Shown: positions 8,386 through 17,642, counted from the stretch's first letter. The stretch is 64,000 nt of DNA from Rhodococcus sp. PAMC28707 (GCF_004795915.1 NZ_CP039253.1:1612001-1676000); one strand, 5' to 3'. Notes: generated by a model not told the origin, from the letters alone. Made by a program: numbers and translations.

Positions 8386-9681
8386 GTGTTGAACCCCGCA
8401 CTCGAAAGATTGCAGTCGCCGGAATGGGACGGCGCACTCTGGATCGGCGACGTCGACATCGAGCACGAACTGCCCGAGTCCCTGTCCCTGTCGGATGCGG
8501 AGGGGTATTCACGTGCACGGCTTCTCGTTCGGCACGGCATGGACCCGATGGGCTTCGTGGAGCTTCCGATCCTGGACGGCTGCGTCTGCGTAGACACTCT
8601 CATCGAGCGCGTGCGCACACTCGACGTCGTAGATCCCGGAGAATCTCCCGCTGCAGTCTCGGCTCTGCACACGCTCACGCCTGCTGTCTCCGTCGTGATC
8701 TGCACGCGCGATCGGATCGATCATCTGCGCGGGGCGTTGGCATCGGTGCTGGCGGTGGACTACCCGGACTTCGAGGTCGTCGTCGTCGACAATGCGTCGC
8801 CGACGAACGCGACCGTCGATTACGTTCGATCATTGGCAGATCCACGGGTTCGTGTCGTGTCCGAGCCCATCGCGGGGTTGTCCCGTGCACGAAATACCGG
8901 TCTGCGTGCCGCCCGCCACTCCGTCGTGGCGTTCACCGACGACGACGTGGCCGTCGACTCGTTGTGGCTTCGCAGCATTGCCCGCGGATTCCGACGCGGC
9001 AGTCGGGTGACGTGCGTATCGGGGATCGTCCCGAGCGGGGAGATCCGAACTCATGCGCAGGCCTACTTCGATCGCCGCGTCGGCTGGGCCAGTTCGGTGA
9101 CGCCTCGGATCTACGACCTCGCGCATCCTCCTGCGGACGTTCCGCTGTTCCCGTTCCAGGTCGGTATGTACGGCACGGGCGCGAATTTCGCCGTCTCCCG
9201 CGACCGTATGTTCGATCTCGGCGGATTCGACGAAGCATTGGGCGTCGGGTCCCCGACCAATGGTGGTGAGGACCTCGACATGTTCTTCCGCGTGCTCATG
9301 GCAGGGGACCAATTGGTCTACGAGCCTGCGTCGATCGTGTGGCATCGTCATCGCGCGGATTCGGACGCACTCGCGGTCCAGGCTCGCGGGTACGGGCTCG
9401 GGCTGGGGGCATGGTTGACGACGGTGGCGACGGATCGACGGTCCGCAACCCTCGCGGCACGCGTCGCGGTGCGAAAGCTGGGTAGTGCCGTCCGCTTGTC
9501 GGTGAAGATGAGCAAGGTCGCTTCTCCCCCTGACGATCTCGCCGCGGATCTGCCGGACGGAATAGGCCGGATGGAGTTGCTGTCCATCGCCAAAGGTCCG
9601 GGTGCATTGCGTCGGAGTCGACGCGAGGGCCGCGTCCGTACACCGTTGTCGGCGGTGAGCCGTGTCCCTGTCCTCGACTGA
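8386..9681 (+). CDS. family 2 glycosyltransferase
   Basis: A 431-residue cytoplasmic GT-A enzyme. A leader domain of about 100 residues is followed by the GT2 core: SVVICTRDRIDHL (nucleotide binding), VVVVDNASPT, AGLSRARNTGL, and the metal-binding AFTDDDVAVD. Further on NGGEDLDMFFR is the acceptor/catalytic ED motif. Start GTG 8386 is set by GAAAGGA ten bases upstream; earlier in-frame codons encode a stretch that is antisense-like and lacks a ribosome-binding site. The gene overlaps the next by 20 bases. It probably adds one sugar of the repeat unit; donor unknown. Confidence 0.85.
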   Translation: MLNPALERLQSPEWDGALWIGDVDIEHELPESLSLSDAEGYSRARLLVRHGMDPMGFVELPILDGCVCVDTLIERVRTLDVVDPGESPAAVSALHTLTPAVSVVICTRDRIDHLRGALASVLAVDYPDFEVVVVDNASPTNATVDYVRSLADPRVRVVSEPIAGLSRARNTGLRAARHSVVAFTDDDVAVDSLWLRSIARGFRRGSRVTCVSGIVPSGEIRTHAQAYFDRRVGWASSVTPRIYDLAHPPADVPLFPFQVGMYGTGANFAVSRDRMFDLGGFDEALGVGSPTNGGEDLDMFFRVLMAGDQLVYEPASIVWHRHRADSDALAVQARGYGLGLGAWLTTVATDRRSATLAARVAVRKLGSAVRLSVKMSKVASPPDDLAADLPDGIGRMELLSIAKGPGALRRSRREGRVRTPLSAVSRVPVLD

Positions 9682-11836
9682 TGTCCGCGACTCCGCCTAT
9701 CGAGCGTCGACGTCGCCGCGCCCTGGCATCCGATTCGCCGACGTAGCAGTTATTGCCGCCGTCACCGCGTTGCTGGCGATGGCACCGCTACCCGCCCCGA
9801 TTCGTGCTGCTCTTCTCGCGGTGACCGTGTTCACCGGGCCCGGATCGGCCATTCTGACCTGGATCTACATTCCACCGCGGGCTCGGCTTGCCGCAGTTCC
9901 CATCCTGAGTCTTGCGTCCTTCGTCCTCGTCACGACGGCAGCCATGTGGGGTTACCAGTGGTCACCTCGTTGGATCACCGCGATCGTGGCGTTGGTTCAA
10001 CTCGGATCCTCGGCACTTTGGTATCGCAGGAACAGTGAATTGCCGGATATACAGGGGTGGCGAGACTGGGCACGGCAGAGTTTCTCCCGTCAGTCGATCC
10101 GCAGACGTGTATTGGGTGCCACCGAGATCCTGTGGGATCGAGAATTTCTCCGCCACAACGTCGCCGGCCTCTTGCTGGCACTGGCCGTGGTGCTGTGGCT
10201 GCCTGCCCTGCCGGGGCTCGAGAGTGCCGGCTACTCACAGTTCGGGCTACTGTCCGCTGGCACCGGCCCCATCCTGGTCATCTGTATGGCTCTGGTGGTC
10301 GTCGCGTTTCTGACGGCGGTTCGTCGTCATCAACTGCGTATCGCTGTTGCTGCTATCGGCGTGGCCATTCTCGTGCAGCGCGTGACGGTCACGCTCGTGA
10401 CCGATGCTCCGGTGTACGAGTGGACGTACAAGCACGTCGCCGTCACCGAATACATTTTGGCGTTCGGGGCGTTGCCGCCCAACGGGATCGACATCTACTC
10501 GCAGTGGCCGAGCTTCTTCGTGGTCACGGCGTGGTTCGGTCAGGTCGCCAACTTCGGAATCCTCTCCCTCGCGCACGTCTTCGCACCGATGATTCACGTC
10601 CTGACTGCGGTGTTCGTCTATTCGCTCGCCCGGGTTCTGAAGCTCCGGCGACGCGTCGCGGTCACCGCGGCGATGATCGCGGAGTTGGTGAACTGGGTCG
10701 GCCAGGACTACTACGCCCCGCAGGCACTCGGTTTCGTTCTTGCCGTGGGCTTCATGGTGTTACTGCTCGCCTCGATGCAATTGCGGGTTGCAGGGCTTCT
10801 TGCCATCATCCCGTTCGCGGCATTGGTACCCACGCACCAACTGACCCCGTACTGGCTGTTCGCAGTCACCGGGGTTCTGCTCGTCACGCGGCGAGCCAAG
10901 CCGTGGTGGCTCATGTTTCCGCTGGCGATCATTCTTCTGGGTTATCTCTATCCCCGGTTGTCCATCGTCGCCCCGTACGGGCTGCTCTCCGGTTTCGATC
11001 CGGTGGAGAACGCAGCGAGCAATGTTCAGGCGCCGGGAATCCTGGGCAAGCAGGTGACCTCCCTGGTGTGCCGGGCCTTGTCGGCGGGTGTCTTTGCGCT
11101 GGCAATGGCATCGATCGTGTACGCCTGGCGCACCAAGAAGACGTTCTGGGCGCCGATGGTCATGGCCTTCGGCTCGATCGCGCTGCTCGCCGGTCAAAGC
11201 TACGGCGGCGAAGCGATCTTCCGGGTATATCTGTACGCCATTCCCGGTTGCGCATTGCTGATCGCCCCGATGCTGCTCGCCGCCCTCGACATGGAGCCGT
11301 CGGCGGCCCGTTCCACCCTTGGCAGAGTAGGCACCCGCGCCGCGATGACAGCTGCGGTTCTGGGAACCGTCGGCGCAGCGACCTTCGGGTTACAGGGTTA
11401 CTTCGGCTTGTGGCCGTTGATCATCGAGAATCGTGCGCAGGTCGACCAAACGCGGGACCTGGTCGCGCAAGCGCCCGCGGGTTCGACGTTCACCTTGCTC
11501 TATCCCGCCGGCTACCCGATCAGGTCGACGGCAAAGTATGTCGCGCAGGCCGAGGCGAACGAGTTGTTCGACGCACCGTTGAACTATTACGGCCCCGAAT
11601 ACATGCTCGACTTCCCGACGACCGAGCAACTGAAAGCTTTCGATTGGGACGCGTCGCAACGCGACACGCCGTCGTACGTAATTTTGACCCGACAGTCGCT
11701 CGAGTCGATGAAGTATTACGGCTTCATGAAGGATGGTGCTGCGGAGACTTTCGAGCGGTGGTTGCGGGCAAACCCTGCCTGGTCATTGCGGTCCCAGGAC
11801 GCTGACACCCTCGTCTTCGAGCGGCCAGTGGATTAA
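9662..11836 (+). CDS. large polytopic membrane protein, GT-C or polymerase-like
   Basis: A 724-residue protein with about fourteen membrane helices over residues 25-590 and a soluble C-terminal tail of about 130 residues. The layout and the first-loop acidic residues (TDAPVYEWTYKHVAVTEYI) suggest a GT-C type lipid-linked-sugar glycosyltransferase or Wzy-like polymerase. No decisive motif was recognised. GTG 9662 lies 20 bases inside the GT2 gene. It ends the first transcription unit; the next gene has its own promoter about 60 bases downstream. In this locus it could polymerise or extend the exported glycan. Confidence 0.6.
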   Translation: MSLSSTDVRDSAYRASTSPRPGIRFADVAVIAAVTALLAMAPLPAPIRAALLAVTVFTGPGSAILTWIYIPPRARLAAVPILSLASFVLVTTAAMWGYQWSPRWITAIVALVQLGSSALWYRRNSELPDIQGWRDWARQSFSRQSIRRRVLGATEILWDREFLRHNVAGLLLALAVVLWLPALPGLESAGYSQFGLLSAGTGPILVICMALVVVAFLTAVRRHQLRIAVAAIGVAILVQRVTVTLVTDAPVYEWTYKHVAVTEYILAFGALPPNGIDIYSQWPSFFVVTAWFGQVANFGILSLAHVFAPMIHVLTAVFVYSLARVLKLRRRVAVTAAMIAELVNWVGQDYYAPQALGFVLAVGFMVLLLASMQLRVAGLLAIIPFAALVPTHQLTPYWLFAVTGVLLVTRRAKPWWLMFPLAIILLGYLYPRLSIVAPYGLLSGFDPVENAASNVQAPGILGKQVTSLVCRALSAGVFALAMASIVYAWRTKKTFWAPMVMAFGSIALLAGQSYGGEAIFRVYLYAIPGCALLIAPMLLAALDMEPSAARSTLGRVGTRAAMTAAVLGTVGAATFGLQGYFGLWPLIIENRAQVDQTRDLVAQAPAGSTFTLLYPAGYPIRSTAKYVAQAEANELFDAPLNYYGPEYMLDFPTTEQLKAFDWDASQRDTPSYVILTRQSLESMKYYGFMKDGAAETFERWLRANPAWSLRSQDADTLVFERPVD

Positions 11837-11895
11837 ACATTCAAACGGTATGAGCAACGTCTCATAACCGGCTTTGCGGAATGTTTACGTGCAGC

Positions 11896-11923
11896 TTGAC
11901 AATCTCAAAGCATCTTTTAAGGT
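11896..11923 (+). promoter_or_regulatory. sigma70-type promoter for the GT2 pair
   Basis: A perfect -35 hexamer TTGACA (11896-11901) is followed after 16 bases by TAAGGT (11918-11923), in an AT-rich island that is rare in this GC-rich stretch. It gives a 5' leader of about 130 bases before the GT2 gene at 12062. The 225-base gap (11837-12061) holds no other supported gene. Confidence 0.55.
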
Positions 11924-12061
11924 ATATGCAGGCCGAAAACAGGATGTCGCGTTCGAAGAACCGAACGCGTGATTGTCCAGTCTGCGGGATCCGCCGGGGG
12001 TCGCGCCGCAGAAGTTTCAAGCCCAAGTCGGTCAACGCACCAATACCTGTTTGGAATGGGA

Positions 12062-12916
12062 ATGAACTCCATGAACCCGCGCATCAGCATCGTGATCCCC
12101 ACCCTCAACGAGGCTGCAAATCTGAGGCACGTTCTGCCGCTGCTTTCGCATGATTACGAACTCGTGTTGGTCGACGGCGGTTCCGTCGACGGGACCATCG
12201 ATGCCGCTCGTGAGATTCGCGGAGACATCCGCATCATCAAGCAGACCCGCAAGGGCAAGGGCAACGCTCTTGCCTGCGGATTCGAAGCCGCAACCGGCGA
12301 CATCATCGTGATGTTCGACGCCGACGGCTCCGCCAACGCCGACGAGATCCCACGCTTCGTCGACGCACTCCTCGCCGGAGCCGATTTCGCGAAGGGCAGC
12401 CGCTTCACCGCGGGCGGTGGAAGCCACGACATCACTCCCCTGCGTCGCGCAGGTAACGGTGGCTTGCACCTGGTTGCGAACACACTCTTCGGGACCAAGT
12501 TCTCCGATTTGTGCTACGGCTACAACGCATTCTGGCGCGATCTGGTGCCGGTGCTGGACCTTCCGGCGCTCGAGCAGGAGCACGCCGAGGGCGAGATGCT
12601 CTGGGGCGATGGCTTCGAGATCGAGACCATCATCAATTGCCGTTTCGCCGAGGCCGACGTTCGAATCCAGGAAGTGCCGAGCATCGAGCTGGCTCGGATC
12701 TACGGCCAGTCCAACCTCCGCACGTTCTCCGACGGGTTCCGCGTACTCCGCACGCTGTTCACCGAACGCCTACGTGCACGCCGACTTGCCAAGCAGTCCA
12801 TCCCGCGTCCGGGCCGCAGCACCAACGATGCACGTACCGACATGGATCTGGAGTTCGAGGCCTTCGAGGTCTTCGAAGAGATGAATTCGATTCCGCTGCA
12901 CAAGAAATCGGCGTGA
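12062..12916 (+). CDS. family 2 glycosyltransferase, dolichyl-phosphate-sugar synthase-like
   Basis: A 284-residue GT2 enzyme. The N-terminus ISIVIPTLNEAANLRHVLP, then LVDGGSVDGT and the metal site VMFDADGSAN are typical of polyprenyl-phosphate mannosyl/glucosyl transferases; GKGNALACGFEAATGDII is the classic segment between them. There are no C-terminal membrane helices, so it is a soluble or peripheral enzyme. It probably makes a polyprenyl-phosphate sugar donor for the GT-C-like protein upstream, or adds a sugar directly. Three in-frame ATGs lie at 12056, 12062 and 12071; 12062 was taken because of the GGAATGGG just upstream. It overlaps the next gene by 4 bases. Confidence 0.85.
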   Translation: MNSMNPRISIVIPTLNEAANLRHVLPLLSHDYELVLVDGGSVDGTIDAAREIRGDIRIIKQTRKGKGNALACGFEAATGDIIVMFDADGSANADEIPRFVDALLAGADFAKGSRFTAGGGSHDITPLRRAGNGGLHLVANTLFGTKFSDLCYGYNAFWRDLVPVLDLPALEQEHAEGEMLWGDGFEIETIINCRFAEADVRIQEVPSIELARIYGQSNLRTFSDGFRVLRTLFTERLRARRLAKQSIPRPGRSTNDARTDMDLEFEAFEVFEEMNSIPLHKKSA

Positions 12917-13878
12917 GCGAGCTCACCTCCTCGGTCGTCGTCTGCGCCTACACGCTCGATCGCTGGGACGATCTCAGTGCGGCAGTCGATGCCGTGTTGG
13001 GTCAGTCCACGGCTGCGACGGAACTACTTGTCGTCATCGATCACAACGAGCAATTGTTCGAGCGTGCGCGAGCGGAGTTTCTGCCTCGTAGTTCGGCCGT
13101 GAATGTTGTCGAAAACACGCATCCGCGTGGTCTGTCCGGGGCCCGCAATACCTCCTTGGACCTCGCGTCAGGTGACATCGTGGTGTTCCTCGACGACGAC
13201 GCAGCACCACGCTCGACCGAGTGGATCGCATCGATTTCGGCGCACTACGCGGACCCCACCGTCTACGCGGTAGGAGGGTCCGCGCACCCGGTCTGGCCCA
13301 GTTCACGCCCGGCATTCCTGCCGACCGCGGTCGCGGGAGAACCTGGTGAACTGGATTGGATCGTGGGCTGTACCTACCGAGGCCAGCCCACGACAACCTC
13401 GACGGTTCGTAACCTCATGGGCGCCAATATGTCTTTCCGTCGCGCACCGATCGTGGAGCTGGGCGGCTTCGTCTCCGGGATCGGCCGCATCGGGCGTATC
13501 CCCTTGGGCTGCGAAGAGACCGAACTGTGCATCAGGCTCCGTCAGACTCACCCCGAAGCGCAGATCCTCTTCGACCCGTCCATTGCCGTCGACCACAATG
13601 TCAGTGCCGACCGTACGCGGCCTCGCTATCTCCTCTCACGCAGCTACGCCGAGGGAGTCTCCAAAGCTGCCATCGCTCGCCTCATCGGCCCAGGGGACGC
13701 CTTGTCTTCCGAGCGTTCGTACACGGCCAAAATTCTGCCACGGGCAGTCGGACGCGAAACCGTTGCGGCGGCACAGGGAAACCCCGCCCGCTTGTGGGGC
13801 GCCCTCGCTGTCGTCACCAGCCTCGGTGCAGCCGGATTCGGTTATGCACGTGGACGATTGAGCCGTATCTCTGGTTAG
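12913..13878 (+). CDS. family 2 glycosyltransferase
   Basis: A 321-residue GT-A protein with SVVVCAYTLDRWDDL, a GLSGARNTSLDLASGDIVVFLDDDAAP block (metal-binding DDD) and the catalytic-side GCEETELCIRLRQ. GTG 12913 overlaps the preceding stop (GTGA), so the two GT2 genes form a coupled pair. The C-terminus has one weak hydrophobic stretch (LWGALAVVTSLGAAGFGYA) that could touch the membrane. Its stop codon overlaps the stop of the convergent GH2 gene at 13875-13878. Confidence 0.85.
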   Translation: MSELTSSVVVCAYTLDRWDDLSAAVDAVLGQSTAATELLVVIDHNEQLFERARAEFLPRSSAVNVVENTHPRGLSGARNTSLDLASGDIVVFLDDDAAPRSTEWIASISAHYADPTVYAVGGSAHPVWPSSRPAFLPTAVAGEPGELDWIVGCTYRGQPTTTSTVRNLMGANMSFRRAPIVELGGFVSGIGRIGRIPLGCEETELCIRLRQTHPEAQILFDPSIAVDHNVSADRTRPRYLLSRSYAEGVSKAAIARLIGPGDALSSERSYTAKILPRAVGRETVAAAQGNPARLWGALAVVTSLGAAGFGYARGRLSRISG

Positions 13879-16304
13879 CGGATCTGTGCTCGCTTCACCG
13901 AATTGAGCGCGCGCACGTGCCCTGCCGGCTTCGGTCCCCTGCCGGTCAGGGTCACCGCTCGGCTCGCCCCTGCAGCGAGGTGGAACCACGAGTCACTGGT
14001 GTCGAATCCGCCGACGTCGATGCATACGTACTGTGCAGCCGAGTCCGTCGACACGGTCAGCGACCACCGACCTGGCTCCACTGACTCGACCCGCGCGGAC
14101 AGACCCACATCGTTCTGTCTAACTTGCGTCTCACCGATGAGGTGAGTGGCCTCGGCGACTCGAACGCCTGCGAGGTCGACCAACTCCGCCACCACCGAAG
14201 AGTACGTCTGGGTCCCGAATCGATACGCGTGATTGACGTCGGCGAACGTCCCGATGACCCGATCCAATGAAAGCGTCGCCGAACTGTGTCCCGCTAGTTC
14301 GATCGACTGCTCATAGGGCTCACCGATTCGGCCCGCCGCGCCGTGCAGCGACACCCGAAGAGTCCCCAGCAGTGGTTCCGCTGTGTCGTCGACCATCTCG
14401 ATGCTCAGACCGTCGAGACCGTCGTCGACGAGGAACACCGCGATGGGGCTGCTGATACGCGCCAGGCTGTACCACGGAGCTTTCGGATCTCCTGCGGAGT
14501 CCAGGAGTCCCCAACCGGCTCCCGGGACCAGGTCGCGAAGGGTCAGCACCAATGCGCCACCACACTCGGATCCGGTTCTGCGCCAATGCGAATAGGATGC
14601 GGTGACTGCTTCACACACGGCTGCGCGGCCGTAATCGAGATAGAGTTCGGCATCGGTTCGACGGACGAGGTGGGGGTCGACAGCGAAGATGCTTCGAACG
14701 TAGTGATCTCGGACATCCTCGAAGTCCCAGGACGATCCGCGGTCGCGTGGCACCGCGGACTTCCACTCGGGATGATGACCGGCAACATTGGCGGAGCCGA
14801 ACATTCGATCCACCGCTCGCCGCTCCGGTGGGATCGAGAACGCCAGGCATTCGGCAGCGAAACGTACACGTGCCGTACGTACGTCGGCGATCGGTCGCAG
14901 ATAACCTCCGACACCGAAGTAGTGCGCGATTCCATCACCGACGTGGGTGTGCAGTTCACCGGATGTCGACGACGGGCTGGAGGTGACATAGGCGGTGCCG
15001 GCGAGGCAGTTCTCGAGAACCTCGGGAATCACGCTGTCCAGCAACGGAATCTGTTGATCGGCAGCGGCGATCCCCAGCATCGCGGGCTGTTGCTGCGTCT
15101 CACTGCCACCACTGACGACGGCCAACGCCGGGTTGCCTCCGATGCTCGCGAACAGTGCTTCGAGTTCGCGTTCGACGACCTCGACGAACTCAGGGTCCTG
15201 CGGCGGATCGGTGGTGGCGAACATGGCATCCTGCCACACCATGATGCCCAATTCGCTGCAGAGGGACCAGAATTGACGTTGCTCGTACACCAGCGTGCCG
15301 ACAAGGCGGATCATGTTCAGTCCCGCGTCGCGCATACGCACCAACTCCGCATGCAAGAGGCCTTCCTCGATCCACAGGCGTGTCGGATCGAGAGGAGTCC
15401 AACAACCGCCGCGGGCGAAAACCCGAACACCATTGACGCTCAGCTCCACCGACCGCCCATGCCGAAGCAACTCGGTTCGGCGAAAGCCGACCATTGCACT
15501 GCGCACAGGATCGTCGTCGACGGTCACCGTCACCGGATACTGGACCGGCTCACCGTGCGTGTGCGGCCACCAAAGGCGGACATCCGGGATAGTGACGGAC
15601 ACATCGAAGTTCGTGGAGTCCACGGCGAAGGAGAACTGCTGCTCACCGATGTCGACGGTGACAGTCGAGACCGTCTCGTCCAGATCTGCACGGACTCGCA
15701 GAACCCCGTTCTTGCCCTCGACCGTGGTGTGGAACCGGCAGTGTCGCGCACGCGATCGTGGCCGTAGCGTCACCGGGCGCCACAAGCCGATCGGGGCAGG
15801 AACCGGTCCGTACACGGGAGCGCGACCGAGCAAGGTGGTGCGTTCGTGCCGCAGGCCCTGCTTGTCCACCAGCGAGGATCGCCAGCGTCCTCGTGGCTTT
15901 CTACTGCCGAGGACGACGTCCATCGAGTCGACACGCACCGCTATCTCGACGGCGGAGGTACCGGCCGGGATGTCGAGGGTCGTCGGTACGAACATGGATC
16001 GGACCTGGGCAGCCTCCGCGCCGTCGACCCAGATCGTTGCCCTCGTCGCGATGCCCTCGAACGTCAGCGTCGTAGCGATGCCGCTGGGCACGGACACCGA
16101 GGTGGTGAACCACCAGTCGAACGCGTCGAGATCCGGCCGGTCCACCACCGAGGCGACGGTGCCCGGCACCAGGGCTACCCGCCGCTCGGCGTCCTCACCG
16201 AACTCATCAGGATGCAGACACGATCCCGGTTCCGTTGCAGTCAGGTGCCACTCGGCGCCGTCCAGAAAGTCCTCGAGTCCTCTGCTCACCCAGCTATCTT
16301 GCAC
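13875..16304 (-). CDS. glycoside hydrolase family 2, beta-mannosidase-like
   Basis: An 809-residue protein with the GH2 order: jelly-roll sugar-binding domain, Ig-like sandwich, TIM barrel and C-terminal beta domains. Marks are VPGTV and DAFDWWFTT near the N-terminus, the barrel start VNGVRVFARGGCWTP (about 290-304), and RMRDAGLNMIRL. The acid/base is Glu402 in SGGSET, replacing the usual GNNE. The likely nucleophile is Glu485 in RFAAEC, where the family normally reads SEFG. No signal peptide is seen, so it acts in the cytosol or leaves by another route. GTG 16304 directly abuts the DUF1839 stop. It may recycle mannose-containing glycans; the odd active-site context makes the substrate uncertain. 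Confidence 0.8.
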   Translation of the reverse strand: MQDSWVSRGLEDFLDGAEWHLTATEPGSCLHPDEFGEDAERRVALVPGTVASVVDRPDLDAFDWWFTTSVSVPSGIATTLTFEGIATRATIWVDGAEAAQVRSMFVPTTLDIPAGTSAVEIAVRVDSMDVVLGSRKPRGRWRSSLVDKQGLRHERTTLLGRAPVYGPVPAPIGLWRPVTLRPRSRARHCRFHTTVEGKNGVLRVRADLDETVSTVTVDIGEQQFSFAVDSTNFDVSVTIPDVRLWWPHTHGEPVQYPVTVTVDDDPVRSAMVGFRRTELLRHGRSVELSVNGVRVFARGGCWTPLDPTRLWIEEGLLHAELVRMRDAGLNMIRLVGTLVYEQRQFWSLCSELGIMVWQDAMFATTDPPQDPEFVEVVERELEALFASIGGNPALAVVSGGSETQQQPAMLGIAAADQQIPLLDSVIPEVLENCLAGTAYVTSSPSSTSGELHTHVGDGIAHYFGVGGYLRPIADVRTARVRFAAECLAFSIPPERRAVDRMFGSANVAGHHPEWKSAVPRDRGSSWDFEDVRDHYVRSIFAVDPHLVRRTDAELYLDYGRAAVCEAVTASYSHWRRTGSECGGALVLTLRDLVPGAGWGLLDSAGDPKAPWYSLARISSPIAVFLVDDGLDGLSIEMVDDTAEPLLGTLRVSLHGAAGRIGEPYEQSIELAGHSSATLSLDRVIGTFADVNHAYRFGTQTYSSVVAELVDLAGVRVAEATHLIGETQVRQNDVGLSARVESVEPGRWSLTVSTDSAAQYVCIDVGGFDTSDSWFHLAAGASRAVTLTGRGPKPAGHVRALNSVKRAQIR

Positions 16305-17360
16305 TCACAGCGCGATCGAGATGACATCCATCGCCGTACTCCAGCTCGCGGTCATCTCCGCGAGTGGCTCTTCGAGTGACACCGCACGCCCGCGCGCGGC
16401 GCGGGCCATGCGGAACTGAACGGCTTTCGCGCCCTGAGCCACCTGCAGAAAATGAGGCACGGCCGCGCCGATACCGACCACACCGCGGGCCTCGAGGTAC
16501 CCGCAGAGGTCTGCCGCGAGTTCAGCGCTCGCGCCACACTGACGGAGCAGACCGAACGACCACAGATGGAATGCGTCGGGGCCGGACCGCTGGACCAGTG
16601 GGATATCGGCGATGACGCGTCGAGCAAGCGCGTCGACGGGGTTGTTCGACGGCCTCCGCGCGAAGTGCGCACGCGCGAGATCGAGATCGCGGTCACCGGC
16701 ACCGCTCACGATGGTGTTGTGGCCGAGCCTGATCTGCTCGACGTACGGAAGCAGGACCTCGGGATGCGGAGTGGGGGCGAGATTGAACACGCCGTCGAAA
16801 TCTGCGCCCGAAAGCTCGAAGTAACCGCGGTTGTGGAAGTAGCCGAGCACCTTCTCGGTCTCGTCGAGCGAGTTCGGAACTATGGTGGTTTTGGTGTGGT
16901 TGTTGCGGTAACTGGTGCCCGAGGTATCGGGCAACCAGAAGCCGTCGACCTCCACGGTGTTCAGCACCCCGTCCTCGAGCCCCTCGCGGATGTGGTCGAG
17001 GACCGGACGCCACACGTTCATCTCGTGCACGTCGATGCCGTAGAGCACACGGAGATCCTCTGACTGCATCTTGACGAAGTCCCACTGCCGACCGTCGCAG
17101 TCGGCGCTCAACACGAATGCCAACGCGGGAATGGGATCGGCGCCCAACGAATGAAGGAGCTCGATCCACAGATCGACATAGCAGTTGGTTTCGGTCCATA
17201 TCCGGTCATGGGAGTGAATGGAATGCGTCGCGTACGTAGAGGGGGCAAGGCTCAGCAGGCGTAGTTCGGTGAAAGACCGACGCACTGCCTCAGCAGTGCC
17301 CGTGCCGTCCGAAGCGACCGCGTCGACATAACTGGGGATGACCGAACTGTCTGACGCCAC
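16305..17360 (-). CDS. DUF1839 family protein
   Basis: A 351-residue soluble protein recognised by the DUF1839 core: ETNCYVDLWIELLHSLG, DGRQWDFVKMQSEDL, YGIDVHEMNVWRP, EVDGFWLPDTSGTSYR and GYFHNRGYFELSGADF. The family has no known reaction, but its members contain conserved Cys, Asp and His of an enzyme. GTG 17360 is chosen because a perfect AGGAGG lies six bases upstream; the longer frame up to 17462 would begin at TTG and runs through the promoter. It is the first gene of a two-gene unit with the GH2 protein. I believe DUF1839 genes occur near amino acid:carrier protein ligases in other genomes, which fits the ligase at 997, but I could not check it. Confidence 0.8.
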   Translation of the reverse strand: MASDSSVIPSYVDAVASDGTGTAEAVRRSFTELRLLSLAPSTYATHSIHSHDRIWTETNCYVDLWIELLHSLGADPIPALAFVLSADCDGRQWDFVKMQSEDLRVLYGIDVHEMNVWRPVLDHIREGLEDGVLNTVEVDGFWLPDTSGTSYRNNHTKTTIVPNSLDETEKVLGYFHNRGYFELSGADFDGVFNLAPTPHPEVLLPYVEQIRLGHNTIVSGAGDRDLDLARAHFARRPSNNPVDALARRVIADIPLVQRSGPDAFHLWSFGLLRQCGASAELAADLCGYLEARGVVGIGAAVPHFLQVAQGAKAVQFRMARAARGRAVSLEEPLAEMTASWSTAMDVISIAL

Positions 17361-17433
17361 TGTGCCTCCTGCCTGGATGACGAGCTCAAGGCCAAAGCCG
17401 AATTGCCCATTTTGCCTGGATCGAGAGCTCAAT

Positions 17434-17462
17434 ACTAAACAATCGGTCTGTTTAGCGTCCAA
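17434..17462 (-). promoter_or_regulatory. DUF1839 promoter with TetR-like operator
   Basis: On the minus strand a -35-like TTGGAC (17457-17462) and a -10-like TTTAGT (17434-17439) are 17 bases apart. Between and over them lies a 21-bp interrupted palindrome, arms CTAAACA (17435-17441) and TGTTTAG (17449-17455). This size and base composition are typical of TetR-family operators, and a bound dimer would block polymerase. No regulator gene adjoins it. Confidence 0.6.
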
Positions 17463-17477
17463 TTAAAGACTGTACAA

Positions 17478-17642
17478 TTATTTGAGGCGCTGAAGCTGGC
17501 GGTTGGCCCGACTGATAAGACGTGACACAACGGGCCGACGGAAACGGCTGCAATCACAGAGCGAGCAGTCGCTTCCCTTGCGGTAATGCTGATGCGCAGT
17601 CTGCTGGTGGCGACACTTGCATACCGCGTCTGAGCTGGCCAT
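17478..17642 (-). CDS. small Cys-rich conserved-type protein
   Basis: A 54-residue protein with a CKCRHQQTAHQHY then CSLCDC pattern, that is two CxC or CxxCxC clusters with two His between them, which looks like a small metal-binding knuckle. It ends in a basic tail (RRPVVSRLISRANRQLQRLK). ATG 17642 is used; a TTG 30 bases further upstream is less likely. No clear ribosome-binding site is present, so the transcript may be leaderless. Similar short proteins occur in other actinomycetes in my recollection, but the function is unknown. Confidence 0.55.
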   Translation of the reverse strand: MASSDAVCKCRHQQTAHQHYRKGSDCSLCDCSRFRRPVVSRLISRANRQLQRLK

